Source: CAYFPS01 sp964345075 (GTDB taxonomy: Bacteria; CAIWAD01). From it: a DNA stretch of 20,180 bases. The translations under genes were made by a program, and so were the position numbers. The notes under the pieces are model-generated. The model made no database searches. It was not told the origin of the DNA and saw nothing but the letters and a program-made list of their open reading frames with translations. This document shows positions 8,510-18,894 of this stretch, piece after piece (position 1 is the stretch's first letter; every line of letters begins with the position of its first letter). Location of the stretch: positions 1 to 20,180 of the forward strand of contig CAYFPS010000036.1 of the NCBI GenBank assembly GCA_964345075.1, given 5' to 3'.

Positions 8510-8553
8510 GCCCTGGCACTGCCCTGGCACTACCCTGGCACTACCCCGGCACC
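8510..8553. repeat. Four tandem 11-bp repeats in the tspO leader
   Basis: Units at 8510-8520, 8521-8531, 8532-8542 and 8543-8553 follow the pattern (G/A)CCCTGGCACT; the first two are identical, the third differs at one base and the fourth is more diverged. The array lies 18 bp upstream of the tspO start codon, in the untranslated leader or promoter region. The unit length is not a multiple of three, which supports a non-coding role. It could be a protein-binding operator array or simple slippage; the sequence alone does not decide. Confidence 0.8.
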
Positions 8554-8616
8554 AAATGAAAAATCCTCCAAACCCACAACCATCCATTCACGTCCCGTGT
8601 CAGGAAATTCGATCAG

Positions 8617-9420
8617 CTAAAAGGGCCCTTCCGGCATGGCTGCCTTGCCCAGGACGATGGCCAGGCCCAGAAGGCTCTGATCGCTGCGACTTGCCCCGGG
8701 CCTTACCCAACTGCAAAGGCTGAAGTCCTCTTTCAACTGCCAGGCCAGGTCCAGTCCCGCCCAGAAGCCGCTGCCCAGCGCTCTGGCTATCAAGTCACTC
8801 TGTGAGCCCGTTGCTTTGGCACCCACCTGCACACGCCAGGCAAATTGGCCATTGCTGATCGCGCCTGATCGTTCAACAAGCAGACTGCTCCTTCGGTACC
8901 AACCCTTGTTATCGGCCAGCAGCCCCGCGACCAGCTGAAAGGGCAGGGCCTCTGTGGCAACACGAAGCTCCAGTCCGGCCAAGGCGCAAACTCTGCTTGC
9001 TTCAGCTGTGTCAAGATCAAGGATTGGGTGATTGCCCAGTCTGTGATACACGTTCTGAATCTTCTGTCCGCCCAGGCTTCCCAGCGCGAGTACGCCCAGC
9101 ATGGGGCGAATGTGCTGTCTGGATGACGAAAGTGGAAAAGATGCCCCCAGAATGCCCAGATCAAGTCGCTCTCCGGCAGCGCGGTCAGTCAGCAAGTGAA
9201 GACGTGCGCCAAGTCGGATAGAGGTATTCCCGGAAAGACCTGCGTCCGCAAAGAGCGAAAAGGTCAGGTAGTCATCCTGAGCCCGGCTGTAACCGTTCTC
9301 CAGCAGACGCACTGGGTCGGCACCGTCCTCGTGGAAGCCCAGCGTCAGGGACTCGACCCCGGCTGAAAGCCGCGCTGGAAGACAGCAGCAGACAAGCAGC
9401 AGGATGCAGTGGTGTATCAC
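8617..9420 (-). CDS. Putative outer-membrane beta-barrel, possibly LpxR-like (lipid A 3-O-deacylase family)
   Basis: 267 residues. A Cys-rich signal peptide (CILLLVCCCLPARLSA) is followed by alternating amphipathic strands typical of a barrel (for example SIRLGARLHLL, PFQLVAGLLAD, WAGLDLAWQL). The segment SLGGQKIQNVYHRLGNH (His126) resembles the conserved region of LpxR/DUF2219 proteins, and an early 'ENG...DDYLTFS' stretch sits where LpxR has 'ND...YTNG'. The usual Asp after Asn appears to be Gly, so activity is doubtful. The family call is tentative. The start is GTG at 9420, overlapping the stop of the upstream gene as GTGA, with no Shine-Dalgarno sequence visible; translational coupling is likely. 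That same overlap is a GTGATACA octamer (9413-9420), and a second one is at 9043. Confidence 0.55.
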   Translation of the reverse strand: MIHHCILLLVCCCLPARLSAGVESLTLGFHEDGADPVRLLENGYSRAQDDYLTFSLFADAGLSGNTSIRLGARLHLLTDRAAGERLDLGILGASFPLSSSRQHIRPMLGVLALGSLGGQKIQNVYHRLGNHPILDLDTAEASRVCALAGLELRVATEALPFQLVAGLLADNKGWYRRSSLLVERSGAISNGQFAWRVQVGAKATGSQSDLIARALGSGFWAGLDLAWQLKEDFSLCSWVRPGASRSDQSLLGLAIVLGKAAMPEGPF

Positions 9421-11975
9421 GGGTTGAGGGCAACCACTCGATAGAAGCCGCTACCTGCGGACAATGCCTGTTCATGGGTGAAGCGGGTCTGGCTACTTTC
9501 GCCCAGCACTGTGCTGCCTTCGAACCAGGGGCTGGACGAGAACTCAACACGGTAGCTTTCTGCTCCTGCAACCGCATTCCAGGCCAGCCGCACCTCGCCA
9601 CCGGCAATTGTGATCACAAGGCCTTCCACTGGATCCAGCGGTTGCTCGAGCGCGAAGTCCCAGATGCCGCGGCCGTATGTGCAGAAGCGAGCGGTGGCTA
9701 TGGCCGGAATGTAATCCACATCCCAGTAGGTCTGGTCGGGGCCATCCAGACCGGCCAGCTCCTCCCACTGTCCTGTATCACGACGCCAGACAAAAGGCCC
9801 AAGTTCCGTTGCCGCAAAGAGCAGATCATCATCCGGTGTTACAGCCAGCTCAAAGACAAGCGTGCCGGGTAGACCATCGTTCATTGGCACCCAGCTCTGT
9901 CCGTGATCCTCACTGACAAAGACCGGTGGATTGGAATAGCCGCTGCCCGCTACGTATACGCGGTCTTCCACCAGCTGCGAAGGCACAACCGTCGCACCGT
10001 GGAAATAGTGAGGATCGGGACCGGTAAATGCCGGGCTTTGTGTCCAGCTGACACCCGCGTTCTGGCTGTAATACACCTGTCCATTGCTGTTGAGTACATA
10101 GCGCAGGGCAGGATTCAACTCGCTGGCGGCCATGGCCGAGATACGCGCGCCATTGCCACCGGAGAAGTCAAAAGCCTGCTCGGTTGCCGTGATACTGGAT
10201 GCACTTGCCTGCAGACGCCAGAGCCTGGCCCCACCGGAGCTTCCGCCACCGCCCAGCCAGCAGACCGACGGCGTGTTCGGGTCCGGCATCAGGGGCGGCA
10301 GCCAGAAATAGTTGGAGCCGACAAAATCCCAGAAACGCGCGCTGGTGCTGTGCTGAATGTCCGGGTAATACATGGCGAAGCCCGGATAGACGGTCCAGAT
10401 GCTGTTGCCGCCATCACCCGATACTAGGTGAGCGTAATCACCACTGATCGTTTGCGCAAAATCGACCACGCCGCCGGGGTCGCTCAGGGCCCGCTGAAAG
10501 CCCTGATCCTGCGCTCCGGCCATGATCACACCTGTATTTGTACGGTGCGTGTAGCTGCCGTAATACTGACTGATGCGCAGGCCCTCGAGGCTGATGTTGG
10601 CAACGCTCAGCAGATGATTGCTGCTCTGGTAGATGCCACCGTCGGTCGAGATCAGCTGAAATTCATTGCCCTCAGCGTCCAGAAAGGCCTGAATGGCCGG
10701 GATGTCCGCATGGAGCCGGTTCGCCGGATTGTCGTAATACTCGTACCACTCGTTGACGACTGCCCAGCTGGCACCGCCATCGGTGGAACGCCAGGCATTC
10801 ACGCCGCCCAGCCAGACCTGTTCCCTGTCCAGCAGACTACAACCGAAACTGTTGCGCATGAAGGGGTGGATACCGACAGCGCCCCGGTAACTGAAGGATT
10901 GACCTCCATTCAGTGAGCGAAAGATGTAGCTGTCGCCGGAAGAATTGTGCGCAACCATGGAATAGATGACCGTGCCGAACTCTGTGATACAGCCATCAAG
11001 CTGCACGCTTCCAGCATCTGCTGTCCCCAGCCCCGGTGCGATCTCGCCAAGTGGGGTCAGACTGTTGTCCACTTCCACGGAGTAGAGCTCTCCGGCGATC
11101 GTCAGATAAAGCTCTCCAGATCCCTGCTCAGGAGTCCACATGTCCGCGGCCGAACCATCATGATTGAAGGTGTGAATGCGAGTGAAACTGGATCCCAGAT
11201 TGTCACTGCGATAAAGGCTGGTAATCGAGTGCCAGTTGGTGTAATCCCATTCGGTTCCCAGCACATAAACTCTGGGTGAAGGCTCGTTTGTAACACAGCC
11301 CCGTAGTCCTGAGCCCCAACCGGCAATACTGGAAAGTCCGTTGGCTGCCTGCCAGGAAAAGCCGTCATCCAGACTGCGCTGCACGCTGACTGGCCAGCTG
11401 GTTAACACAAGCGTTACACTCTCCGTCTGAGTGTGAACACGCCGGACCATTTGAATGTCATTGAATCGCAGCCAGTCGTTGTGGCTGATCCAGAGGCCAT
11501 CTGTATCACGAGTCCAGATGTTGCCGCCATCGCTGCCCGCCCAGATCAGGCCGGTTTCGCGGTCCAGATCTGCTGTGCGCATGCGCCCAGCCAGATTGTT
11601 ACTGCCCTTTTCAATCCACTCACCGGCCAGCTCGCGACCTGTATCACGCTCCGTGCCCGCAGCTTGATCCATGCGCAGCGCACGCTTCTCTTCGCCCCTT
11701 GCCTGACGCCACTGGGCATCCAGCTGACGCCAGTCCACATCCGGTGCCGCGCGGTGCATGGATTCAATCCACTCCTTGCGTCCCTGCTTGTGTTGTTTGC
11801 GCCAGGCCCGGTAATCCTGCCGGATTTCTTCATCGCCCAGCTTGTAGCGCCGAATCTGTTCGAGGTATTCGACAGGCCTGGGCAGGCGTGTCTCCTGAGT
11901 CGTATTCTGTGTGACAAACCAGCTGCCCAGGGCAATTGCACCTATGGCCAGAAGGGCGTGTAGGGGTCGGGGCAT
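9417..11975 (-). CDS. Secreted Asp-box (BNR/sortilin-like) beta-propeller protein with C-terminal FN3-like module
   Basis: 852 residues. An N-terminal hydrophobic segment (~5-22) acts as signal peptide or anchor, followed by a charged Arg/Lys/Glu/Gln-rich region (~35-110). The rest carries Asp-box turns of the S-x-D-x-G-x-x-W type (RSLDDGFSW, STDGGASW, SQNAGVSW, SEDHGQSW, with weaker RSDNLGSSF and SLNGGQSF), which mark sialidase/Vps10-like propellers. Similar proteins are often labelled glycosyl hydrolases, but no sialidase catalytic set (RIP motif, Arg triad) is apparent, so a binding or structural role is equally possible. The C-terminus is the shared FN3-like domain ending FYRVVALNP. The start is supported by AGGAAAG upstream. 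It lies 43 bp after the sensor gene. GTGATACA-family octamers occur at 9774, 10984, 11502 and 11640, and its stop codon lies inside the copy at 9413-9420. Confidence 0.82.
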   Translation of the reverse strand: MPRPLHALLAIGAIALGSWFVTQNTTQETRLPRPVEYLEQIRRYKLGDEEIRQDYRAWRKQHKQGRKEWIESMHRAAPDVDWRQLDAQWRQARGEEKRALRMDQAAGTERDTGRELAGEWIEKGSNNLAGRMRTADLDRETGLIWAGSDGGNIWTRDTDGLWISHNDWLRFNDIQMVRRVHTQTESVTLVLTSWPVSVQRSLDDGFSWQAANGLSSIAGWGSGLRGCVTNEPSPRVYVLGTEWDYTNWHSITSLYRSDNLGSSFTRIHTFNHDGSAADMWTPEQGSGELYLTIAGELYSVEVDNSLTPLGEIAPGLGTADAGSVQLDGCITEFGTVIYSMVAHNSSGDSYIFRSLNGGQSFSYRGAVGIHPFMRNSFGCSLLDREQVWLGGVNAWRSTDGGASWAVVNEWYEYYDNPANRLHADIPAIQAFLDAEGNEFQLISTDGGIYQSSNHLLSVANISLEGLRISQYYGSYTHRTNTGVIMAGAQDQGFQRALSDPGGVVDFAQTISGDYAHLVSGDGGNSIWTVYPGFAMYYPDIQHSTSARFWDFVGSNYFWLPPLMPDPNTPSVCWLGGGGSSGGARLWRLQASASSITATEQAFDFSGGNGARISAMAASELNPALRYVLNSNGQVYYSQNAGVSWTQSPAFTGPDPHYFHGATVVPSQLVEDRVYVAGSGYSNPPVFVSEDHGQSWVPMNDGLPGTLVFELAVTPDDDLLFAATELGPFVWRRDTGQWEELAGLDGPDQTYWDVDYIPAIATARFCTYGRGIWDFALEQPLDPVEGLVITIAGGEVRLAWNAVAGAESYRVEFSSSPWFEGSTVLGESSQTRFTHEQALSAGSGFYRVVALNP

Positions 11976-12018
11976 TGTGCTTTCCTGCCTGATTGAATCA
12001 ATGCCTCAAGCTAAGGAA

Positions 12019-13014
12019 TCAATCCATCAGGTCCGGATAGAGTTTCTCGACACAGTCAGGGCAGATGCCATGGCTGAATTCTGCATCGGAATGCTCTTTC
12101 AGGTAAACTTCAAGCTGAGTCCACGAGCCTTCGTCCTCGCGAATCTTCTTGCAGCTGGAGCAGATGGGTATGATGCCCTTCAAGACTTGCAGTTCATCCA
12201 GGGCCAACTGTAGGCGCTCGGCCCTGAGCGCCTCGCGGGATTCTTCCAGATCATTCACCAGTAGTTTGACCGGCTGTTTGAGGCCCATTTCAATGATGGC
12301 CTTGTAGATCAAGTAGAAGGAGAGCAGCTTGAAAAGGTGCCCGGTCTGATTGACCCAGTCGTAAACATCCACATACACCGTAAACAGGAACTCCCCGGCA
12401 ATGCTGAAGGCAATCGCTGATATCAGATAGAGATGAACCTCCGGACCACAGCTATCCCGCTTGCTGATAAAGAAGAGCCCGGCGGCTGTGAGCATCCCCA
12501 TTACAGTCCATTCAGCGGCAATCTTGAAAGCCGTCAAGCCCTGCTCTGGCACAAAGCAGTCGGGGAAGATCTTCCAGACGAAAATGCTGCCCATAAGGAC
12601 GGCGCTAAGTGAAGCGTATACCAGCAGAATCCATGGAAAACTGCGCTGGCGCACCAGCATCAGGCTCGCGACCAGCAGGCTTGTGGCTTCCAGCAAACGG
12701 GCCGCCACCCAAAGCTGTGTCGCGAGGTTGGCCCCTGTTGAATCCAGAATGCCAACGCCCTTGTAGGCAAAGACATGCATCAGGTCAATCAGCCCCACGT
12801 GCAAATAGGCCGTTCCAAGTAGCAAGAGGCTGGACTCAGCAAGGTGCTCTCGATTATTGATGATAACCACAAAGGTGCCAAAGGCCACCAGCGTGCAGAG
12901 CAGTTCAACCAGACTGTGGAAAAGCAGAAAGTTATGTCTGGCAATGAAGTGTGCTGTGGGCAGGGCTATCAGAACCGGGAAAAGAATCGAGCGTATTCGT
13001 CCCGTCATGGCCAT
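12019..13014 (-). CDS. Membrane sensor-like protein: MASE3-type domain plus coiled coil and C-terminal CxxC zinc-binding motif
   Basis: 331 residues. About eight membrane helices occupy residues 8-240; the His/Asp pattern (FHSLVE, HVGLIDLMHVFAYKG) fits the MASE3 membrane-associated sensory domain. A short coiled coil follows (DLEESREALRAERLQLALDE). The tail reads PICSSCKKIREDEGSW, then EFSHGICPDC: two CxxC pairs in a conserved motif often appended to bacterial sensor and response-regulator proteins. No histidine kinase, GGDEF, EAL or other output domain is present, so how it signals is unknown. GGGGG six bases before the ATG supports the start. It may be the first gene of the minus-strand series 13014 to 8000. 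No GTGATACA octamer is present. Confidence 0.75.
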   Translation of the reverse strand: MAMTGRIRSILFPVLIALPTAHFIARHNFLLFHSLVELLCTLVAFGTFVVIINNREHLAESSLLLLGTAYLHVGLIDLMHVFAYKGVGILDSTGANLATQLWVAARLLEATSLLVASLMLVRQRSFPWILLVYASLSAVLMGSIFVWKIFPDCFVPEQGLTAFKIAAEWTVMGMLTAAGLFFISKRDSCGPEVHLYLISAIAFSIAGEFLFTVYVDVYDWVNQTGHLFKLLSFYLIYKAIIEMGLKQPVKLLVNDLEESREALRAERLQLALDELQVLKGIIPICSSCKKIREDEGSWTQLEVYLKEHSDAEFSHGICPDCVEKLYPDLMD

Positions 13015-13075
13015 TGAATTCCCCCTTCTCGTGCCATGAATGATTCAATAATGAATACCAATGTTGGCTGTTCAA

Positions 13076-13106
13076 ACAAAGCTGAAAATCACCTTGTCAG
13101 CTTTGT
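13076..13106. promoter_or_regulatory. 10-bp inverted repeat in the divergent intergenic region (possible operator)
   Basis: ACAAAGCTGA (13076-13085) and TCAGCTTTGT (13097-13106) are perfect inverted arms around 11 bases. They lie in the 237-bp gap between the divergent sensor gene (start 13014) and icd (start 13252), closer to the sensor gene. No T-run follows on either strand, so it is not a classical terminator. Either an operator for one or both genes or an RNA hairpin in a leader is possible. The rest of the gap is relatively AT-rich and holds no ORF; I could not assign convincing -35/-10 boxes. Confidence 0.45.
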
Positions 13107-13251
13107 CGCAAAGGACTTGAGGGAGCACGGCGGGCTGGTTCATTTCCTGCACAGTTCATTGGTCAAATAGGTGTCAGATCATTAACTTTCCCCGTTCAAA
13201 TCGGTCCGGTCAAACCGGAAAGACCACAACCCAATAGATTGGCAGGATGCA

Positions 13252-15477
<2,226 letters not shown>

Positions 15478-15499
15478 ACGCGATACGGACGAAAGTAAA

Positions 15500-15526
15500 G
15501 GCCCCCGCGTTGCGGGGGCCTTTTTT
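15500..15526 (+). terminator. Rho-independent terminator after icd, shared by convergent genes
   Basis: GGCCCCCGC (15500-15508) and GCGGGGGCC (15512-15520) form a perfect 9-bp stem with a GTT loop, followed by TTTTTT. It lies 22 bp after the icd stop. Read leftward the tail is TTTACTTT, so it may also stop the minus-strand unit, whose own stop codon (15525-15527) is inside the T-run. Confidence 0.92.
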
Positions 15527-17564
15527 AGTAGAGACTGATCACGCGATAAAGTCGTTTGTCGCCAGCCGCAATCGGCAGGGGGTCGCTCCAGCTCTCGGCC
15601 TGCACCGTGGCGGCTGTGATCCACGGATCGGCCGCCGTGACCCTGCTCTCCACCCGATAAGCCTGCGCGCCGGGCTGATGGAACCAGCTGAGCTGCGCCA
15701 TGTGCGGGCTGTCTTCCGTGATACGAAGATGCAGGTTGGTCGGGATCTGATTCCACTCCAGGAGGGTAGCGCCGTATTTTCCCGCTGCGATGACCAGATT
15801 CGCGTCATAGGCCAGACACTCAACACCGCCCGGAACTGTGCCCGTTTGCAGCAACTGGGGCTCGGCAGGCTCCGTGATATCATAGACATCCACCCCAACG
15901 CTGGTGCCCACAATTAGCAGATTGCCGCTATGAGCGGCGGCATTGCTGTAAGATGGAATGTTCAGTCGATGCACGGCTGAAATGCCCTGGCCGGCAAGAT
16001 CCATGATGAAAACACTGGCTGTGCTCCAGACAACACAGCGGTCTCCGCGAATGAAAGCACCCTTAAGGTGTGTGACATCCGCCGGAGGCTGCCAGACAAG
16101 CGTTCCTGCCGGATTGCTCAGATCACTCAGGTCGTGGAATTGCAGCTCATCTTCTGCCAGTACAATCAGCCTGTCACCAGCGAGGTGGATGGAGCGGAAC
16201 CTGATGTAAAGCGGGTTAATGTGGATTCTGCCTTCAACCTGCGGATTGGCGGGCGAGCTAACATCAAAGACGATCAGACTATCGCCGGGATAATCATCAT
16301 CATAGGCCACCAGACGATTGCCATCGAGCGTCAGGTCGCGCAGATAGGCAAGGAGCCCCTTGTAATCGGAATACTCCCACAAAGGGGTCGGGGAGGATGG
16401 GTTTTGCAGACCCCACAGTGCATTGCCCGATTCAATCAGTGCGCCCTGCATTTCGCCGCCGCTACCGCTCGTCAACCTTCCGGCAACCTGAGGATCCATC
16501 GCGTCTGAAAGATTCAGCAGCGTGAGGCCTGCATAACCCTGTGATACACTGGCCAGATTGCCAGAAAGACTGGTCTGCCTGGGGCCGAAGACATCCATAT
16601 GAAAGGAGGCGGCCACCTGATTCAGTTGCCCGGCGTCTGCCTCGTAGAAGTAAAGATGATCCTCCCAGGCGCCCGCCACGCGATCACCCTGCAGCTTGAC
16701 ACCCTTACCGCGAAAGACCGAGGGCATGGAAGTGCTGGCCTGCAGCACTGGCGCAAGCGGGTTTGCCAGTGAGTAAAGTTCGATGGTGTCCCAGTCCCCC
16801 AGCACGAGCCGTCCGCCCTGCATGTGCAGTGAACTTGGGTCATCAGGGCTGATGGTCGCCTGCCAGACAGGGGGCAGGTTGTAGCTGCTGACATCGTAGA
16901 GCTCGAGAGAGCCGATTGAACAGGCCAGCAAGCCGTTCTCAATGGCAATCGCCTCCCGGCTTAAGCCTGTAATCAAGCCACGATACTGGGGAAAGAGCGG
17001 GGCCAGAATGCCCACAAGCTCCAGATTGTCATCGGGATTGTCCCAGACCACGACCGCCACAATGTTGCCATCGACCTCGACCCTTCGTGTATCACCGGAC
17101 AGCGTGTACTGTGATACAAGATGGGGAACAGGTGTGGTCGACCAGATGCTGAGGAGATTGCCACGGCCCAGCAGAATATGTTCGTCAGTAGCAGCCAGAC
17201 CACGAAAGTATTCGTAGTTCACCATCGGAATCGAGAAGGCGTGACTCATGGCCAAGGGATTGGCTACCTGTAGCACATGGCAGTCGCCATTTTCCAGTGT
17301 TACAGCCAGATGATTGCCCGAAAGAGCCAGCTCTTCCACCTGATCTTCCAGCATGAAACTGGAGACGAGCTCGGCCGTACGCGCATCACGGCATTCCACC
17401 ATGTGGCCGCTACCAGCAAAGACAAGTGTATCACTCTGGAAGACCACATCTAGGCATTGGCCGTTTTCCCAGCGACCGGCAAAACCAAGGGGTTGTGCGC
17501 TTGCAGACAGGGCAAGCAAAAGCACGGCAATGACCCGAAGCAGGGCCTCGTGAAATGTGTTCAT
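15525..17564 (-). CDS. Secreted LVIVD-type beta-propeller protein with C-terminal FN3-like module
   Basis: 679 residues from the ATG at 17564, chosen over one at 17606 because AGGA lies about seven bases upstream and the signal peptide (ALLRVIAVLLLALSASA) then begins properly. The body is a series of ~45-residue units of the type 'SGN-L-hydrophobic run-DIS-P-P-L', for example SGNLLIVGTSVGVDVYDITE and AGDRLIVLAEDELQFHDLSD. This is the LVIVD repeat pattern of extracellular seven-bladed propellers. The last ~70 residues are FN3-like, ending LYRVISLY. No enzyme motif is seen; a surface adhesion or binding role is inference. It lies 57 bp downstream of the hydrolase gene and is probably co-transcribed. 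Octamers of the GTGATACA family are at 16541, 17088, 17111 and 17427. Confidence 0.8.
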   Translation of the reverse strand: MNTFHEALLRVIAVLLLALSASAQPLGFAGRWENGQCLDVVFQSDTLVFAGSGHMVECRDARTAELVSSFMLEDQVEELALSGNHLAVTLENGDCHVLQVANPLAMSHAFSIPMVNYEYFRGLAATDEHILLGRGNLLSIWSTTPVPHLVSQYTLSGDTRRVEVDGNIVAVVVWDNPDDNLELVGILAPLFPQYRGLITGLSREAIAIENGLLACSIGSLELYDVSSYNLPPVWQATISPDDPSSLHMQGGRLVLGDWDTIELYSLANPLAPVLQASTSMPSVFRGKGVKLQGDRVAGAWEDHLYFYEADAGQLNQVAASFHMDVFGPRQTSLSGNLASVSQGYAGLTLLNLSDAMDPQVAGRLTSGSGGEMQGALIESGNALWGLQNPSSPTPLWEYSDYKGLLAYLRDLTLDGNRLVAYDDDYPGDSLIVFDVSSPANPQVEGRIHINPLYIRFRSIHLAGDRLIVLAEDELQFHDLSDLSNPAGTLVWQPPADVTHLKGAFIRGDRCVVWSTASVFIMDLAGQGISAVHRLNIPSYSNAAAHSGNLLIVGTSVGVDVYDITEPAEPQLLQTGTVPGGVECLAYDANLVIAAGKYGATLLEWNQIPTNLHLRITEDSPHMAQLSWFHQPGAQAYRVESRVTAADPWITAATVQAESWSDPLPIAAGDKRLYRVISLY

Positions 17565-17621
17565 GATGATTCCTGTAAAGCTGTGTTGGCCGAATATAGG
17601 AATCAATAGTGAACAGTTGGC

Positions 17622-18722
17622 TCAGTTCATGGCGCGAAGGAAAAAGAGGGTGTTTTGAGGACTTTGCGTCAATGTGACCGTAGTATCGGTCCCCTGCCAG
17701 TAGGGACTGAAGCTTGGGGTCTGCAAGCCACGGCCATAGAGCCGGTAACTTGCTGCGCCCGGAACAGGCGGCCAGCTGAAGCGAAGCAGCCCGCCGATAA
17801 AGGCCAGGCTGAGCTCGGGCGTTTGGAGCACGGGTGGCGTGTTACAGGATTCATGGATCACAAGACCAGGATCATCCAGCTCCTGCTGAAAGCTCAGCCA
17901 GCTTTCGCTGCCCTGTCCAAGCACGGACTTCATCCAGGGAAGCGCCAGGCGCATGCTCCACTCCAGCTGTGTATCACGGCTGATGCCCGGGCTTGAGCAG
18001 AAGAGCTCGCCCAGACTGCAGTAGGTGTCCGGCAGGGCAAACTGGCAGTGACTGCCGCCGAAGAGCTCCAGCAGATACTTGCAGGGGCTGGCCAGTGCAG
18101 TGTGAATTGGCAGTGCGTGTTCGTCAAGGGGCGTCGCGCAGTCTGTTGTTCCCCACAGCATCAGTGAGGGAAGTGTGATGGTTGCAGCCGCTTCAATCGC
18201 GCTTTGGCTCGTTTCGGCAGGGGCAAAGAGCAAAAGGCCCCTGGCCTGATCCGTAGCGGCTGCTGCAAGGACACTGGCACCGCCACCCATCGAGTGTCCG
18301 CCCAGCAGAGCCGGTCCAGTCAAGCCGAAGAAGGGGCTGGCAGTATTCTCGCTCTCGGCCAGCATGCCCTCCAGGGCAAAGGCCATGTCCAGACCGAAGT
18401 CAGCATGACTGGGCAGGGCGCTTGTTTCAGTTTCCAGAAGCAGAAGCATCATGTCTTCCGGGACCAGCGCGTCGGCCAGCCAGGTGTAGCGATCGGCGAT
18501 CATCAGAAAGCCGTGCCCAAAGACCATTAGCGGAAAGCCGCCCTCAGGCGCAGGGGCCGGGACAGCACCCGGACCATCGCTTAAGGCCGGGTAATAAAGG
18601 CTGGCACTGACTGTGCGATTGTTTCGGGAAGGATCAGTCCAGGCCAGATCCAGCGTTCCTGTGGCGGCAAGCGAAAAAGAAATGCACGCGAGACTGAAAA
18701 AAAGGCTGATCAGAATTTTCAT
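17622..18722 (-). CDS. Secreted alpha/beta hydrolase (chlorophyllase / PAF-acetylhydrolase / dienelactone-hydrolase-like) with C-terminal FN3-like module
   Basis: 366 residues from the ATG at 18722; GGAG lies about six bases upstream and the signal peptide (ILISLFFSLACISFSLAA) starts at once, so the ATG at 18755 is rejected. The nucleophile elbow is GHSMGG with Ser144; Asp194 (GTTDCATP) and His225 (GGSHCQF) complete a plausible catalytic triad. The early FGHGF provides the oxyanion-hole region. The N-terminal 'WTDPSRNNRTVSASLYYPA' is typical of chlorophyllase/PAF-acetylhydrolase-type esterases. The substrate is unknown. A degenerate FN3-like tail (FSWPPVPGAASYRLY) ends LFFLRAMN. First gene of the two-gene minus-strand unit. 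One GTGATACA-family octamer lies at 17970. Confidence 0.82.
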   Translation of the reverse strand: MKILISLFFSLACISFSLAATGTLDLAWTDPSRNNRTVSASLYYPALSDGPGAVPAPAPEGGFPLMVFGHGFLMIADRYTWLADALVPEDMMLLLLETETSALPSHADFGLDMAFALEGMLAESENTASPFFGLTGPALLGGHSMGGGASVLAAAATDQARGLLLFAPAETSQSAIEAAATITLPSLMLWGTTDCATPLDEHALPIHTALASPCKYLLELFGGSHCQFALPDTYCSLGELFCSSPGISRDTQLEWSMRLALPWMKSVLGQGSESWLSFQQELDDPGLVIHESCNTPPVLQTPELSLAFIGGLLRFSWPPVPGAASYRLYGRGLQTPSFSPYWQGTDTTVTLTQSPQNTLFFLRAMN

Positions 18723-18894
18723 GATGATCTCCAGATAAGGCAAAAGAATGTTCAAAATCCTTCAAAGCATCAAGAGATAGAGATGAACGGTTCAAAATAT
18801 GGTCACACTAATTGAAGTAATCCGCTTAATGACTTTGCATTCCCTAATTCCATGCTTAGTTTGGCACAAAAAGCAATCGTTCATCGGCCGAACC
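18723..18894. promoter_or_regulatory. AT-rich divergent intergenic region, probable promoters for both flanking genes
   Basis: This 172-bp gap separates the divergent hydrolase and methyltransferase genes and is clearly richer in A/T than its surroundings. It carries two copies of GTTCAAAAT (18751-18759 and 18790-18798). I could not assign reliable -35/-10 elements. A plus-strand frame reaching back to 18799 runs through it, but the composition argues that this part is not coding. Confidence 0.4.

Noticed and set aside
8492..8587. N-terminal extension of tspO to an ATG at 8587
   Set aside because: The extension passes through an 11-bp tandem repeat and gives a low-complexity leader. The ATG at 8491 has a strong Shine-Dalgarno and matches the family length.
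9474..11963. Several plus-strand open frames opposite the Asp-box propeller gene
   Set aside because: They are shadows: each is short, lacks a ribosome binding site and is interrupted, while the minus-strand frame is continuous for 852 codons with Asp-box repeats.
18799..18894. Longer start for the methyltransferase gene at 18799
   Set aside because: The extra 32 codons lie in AT-rich sequence that looks like promoter DNA, and the added residues are not typical of the family.
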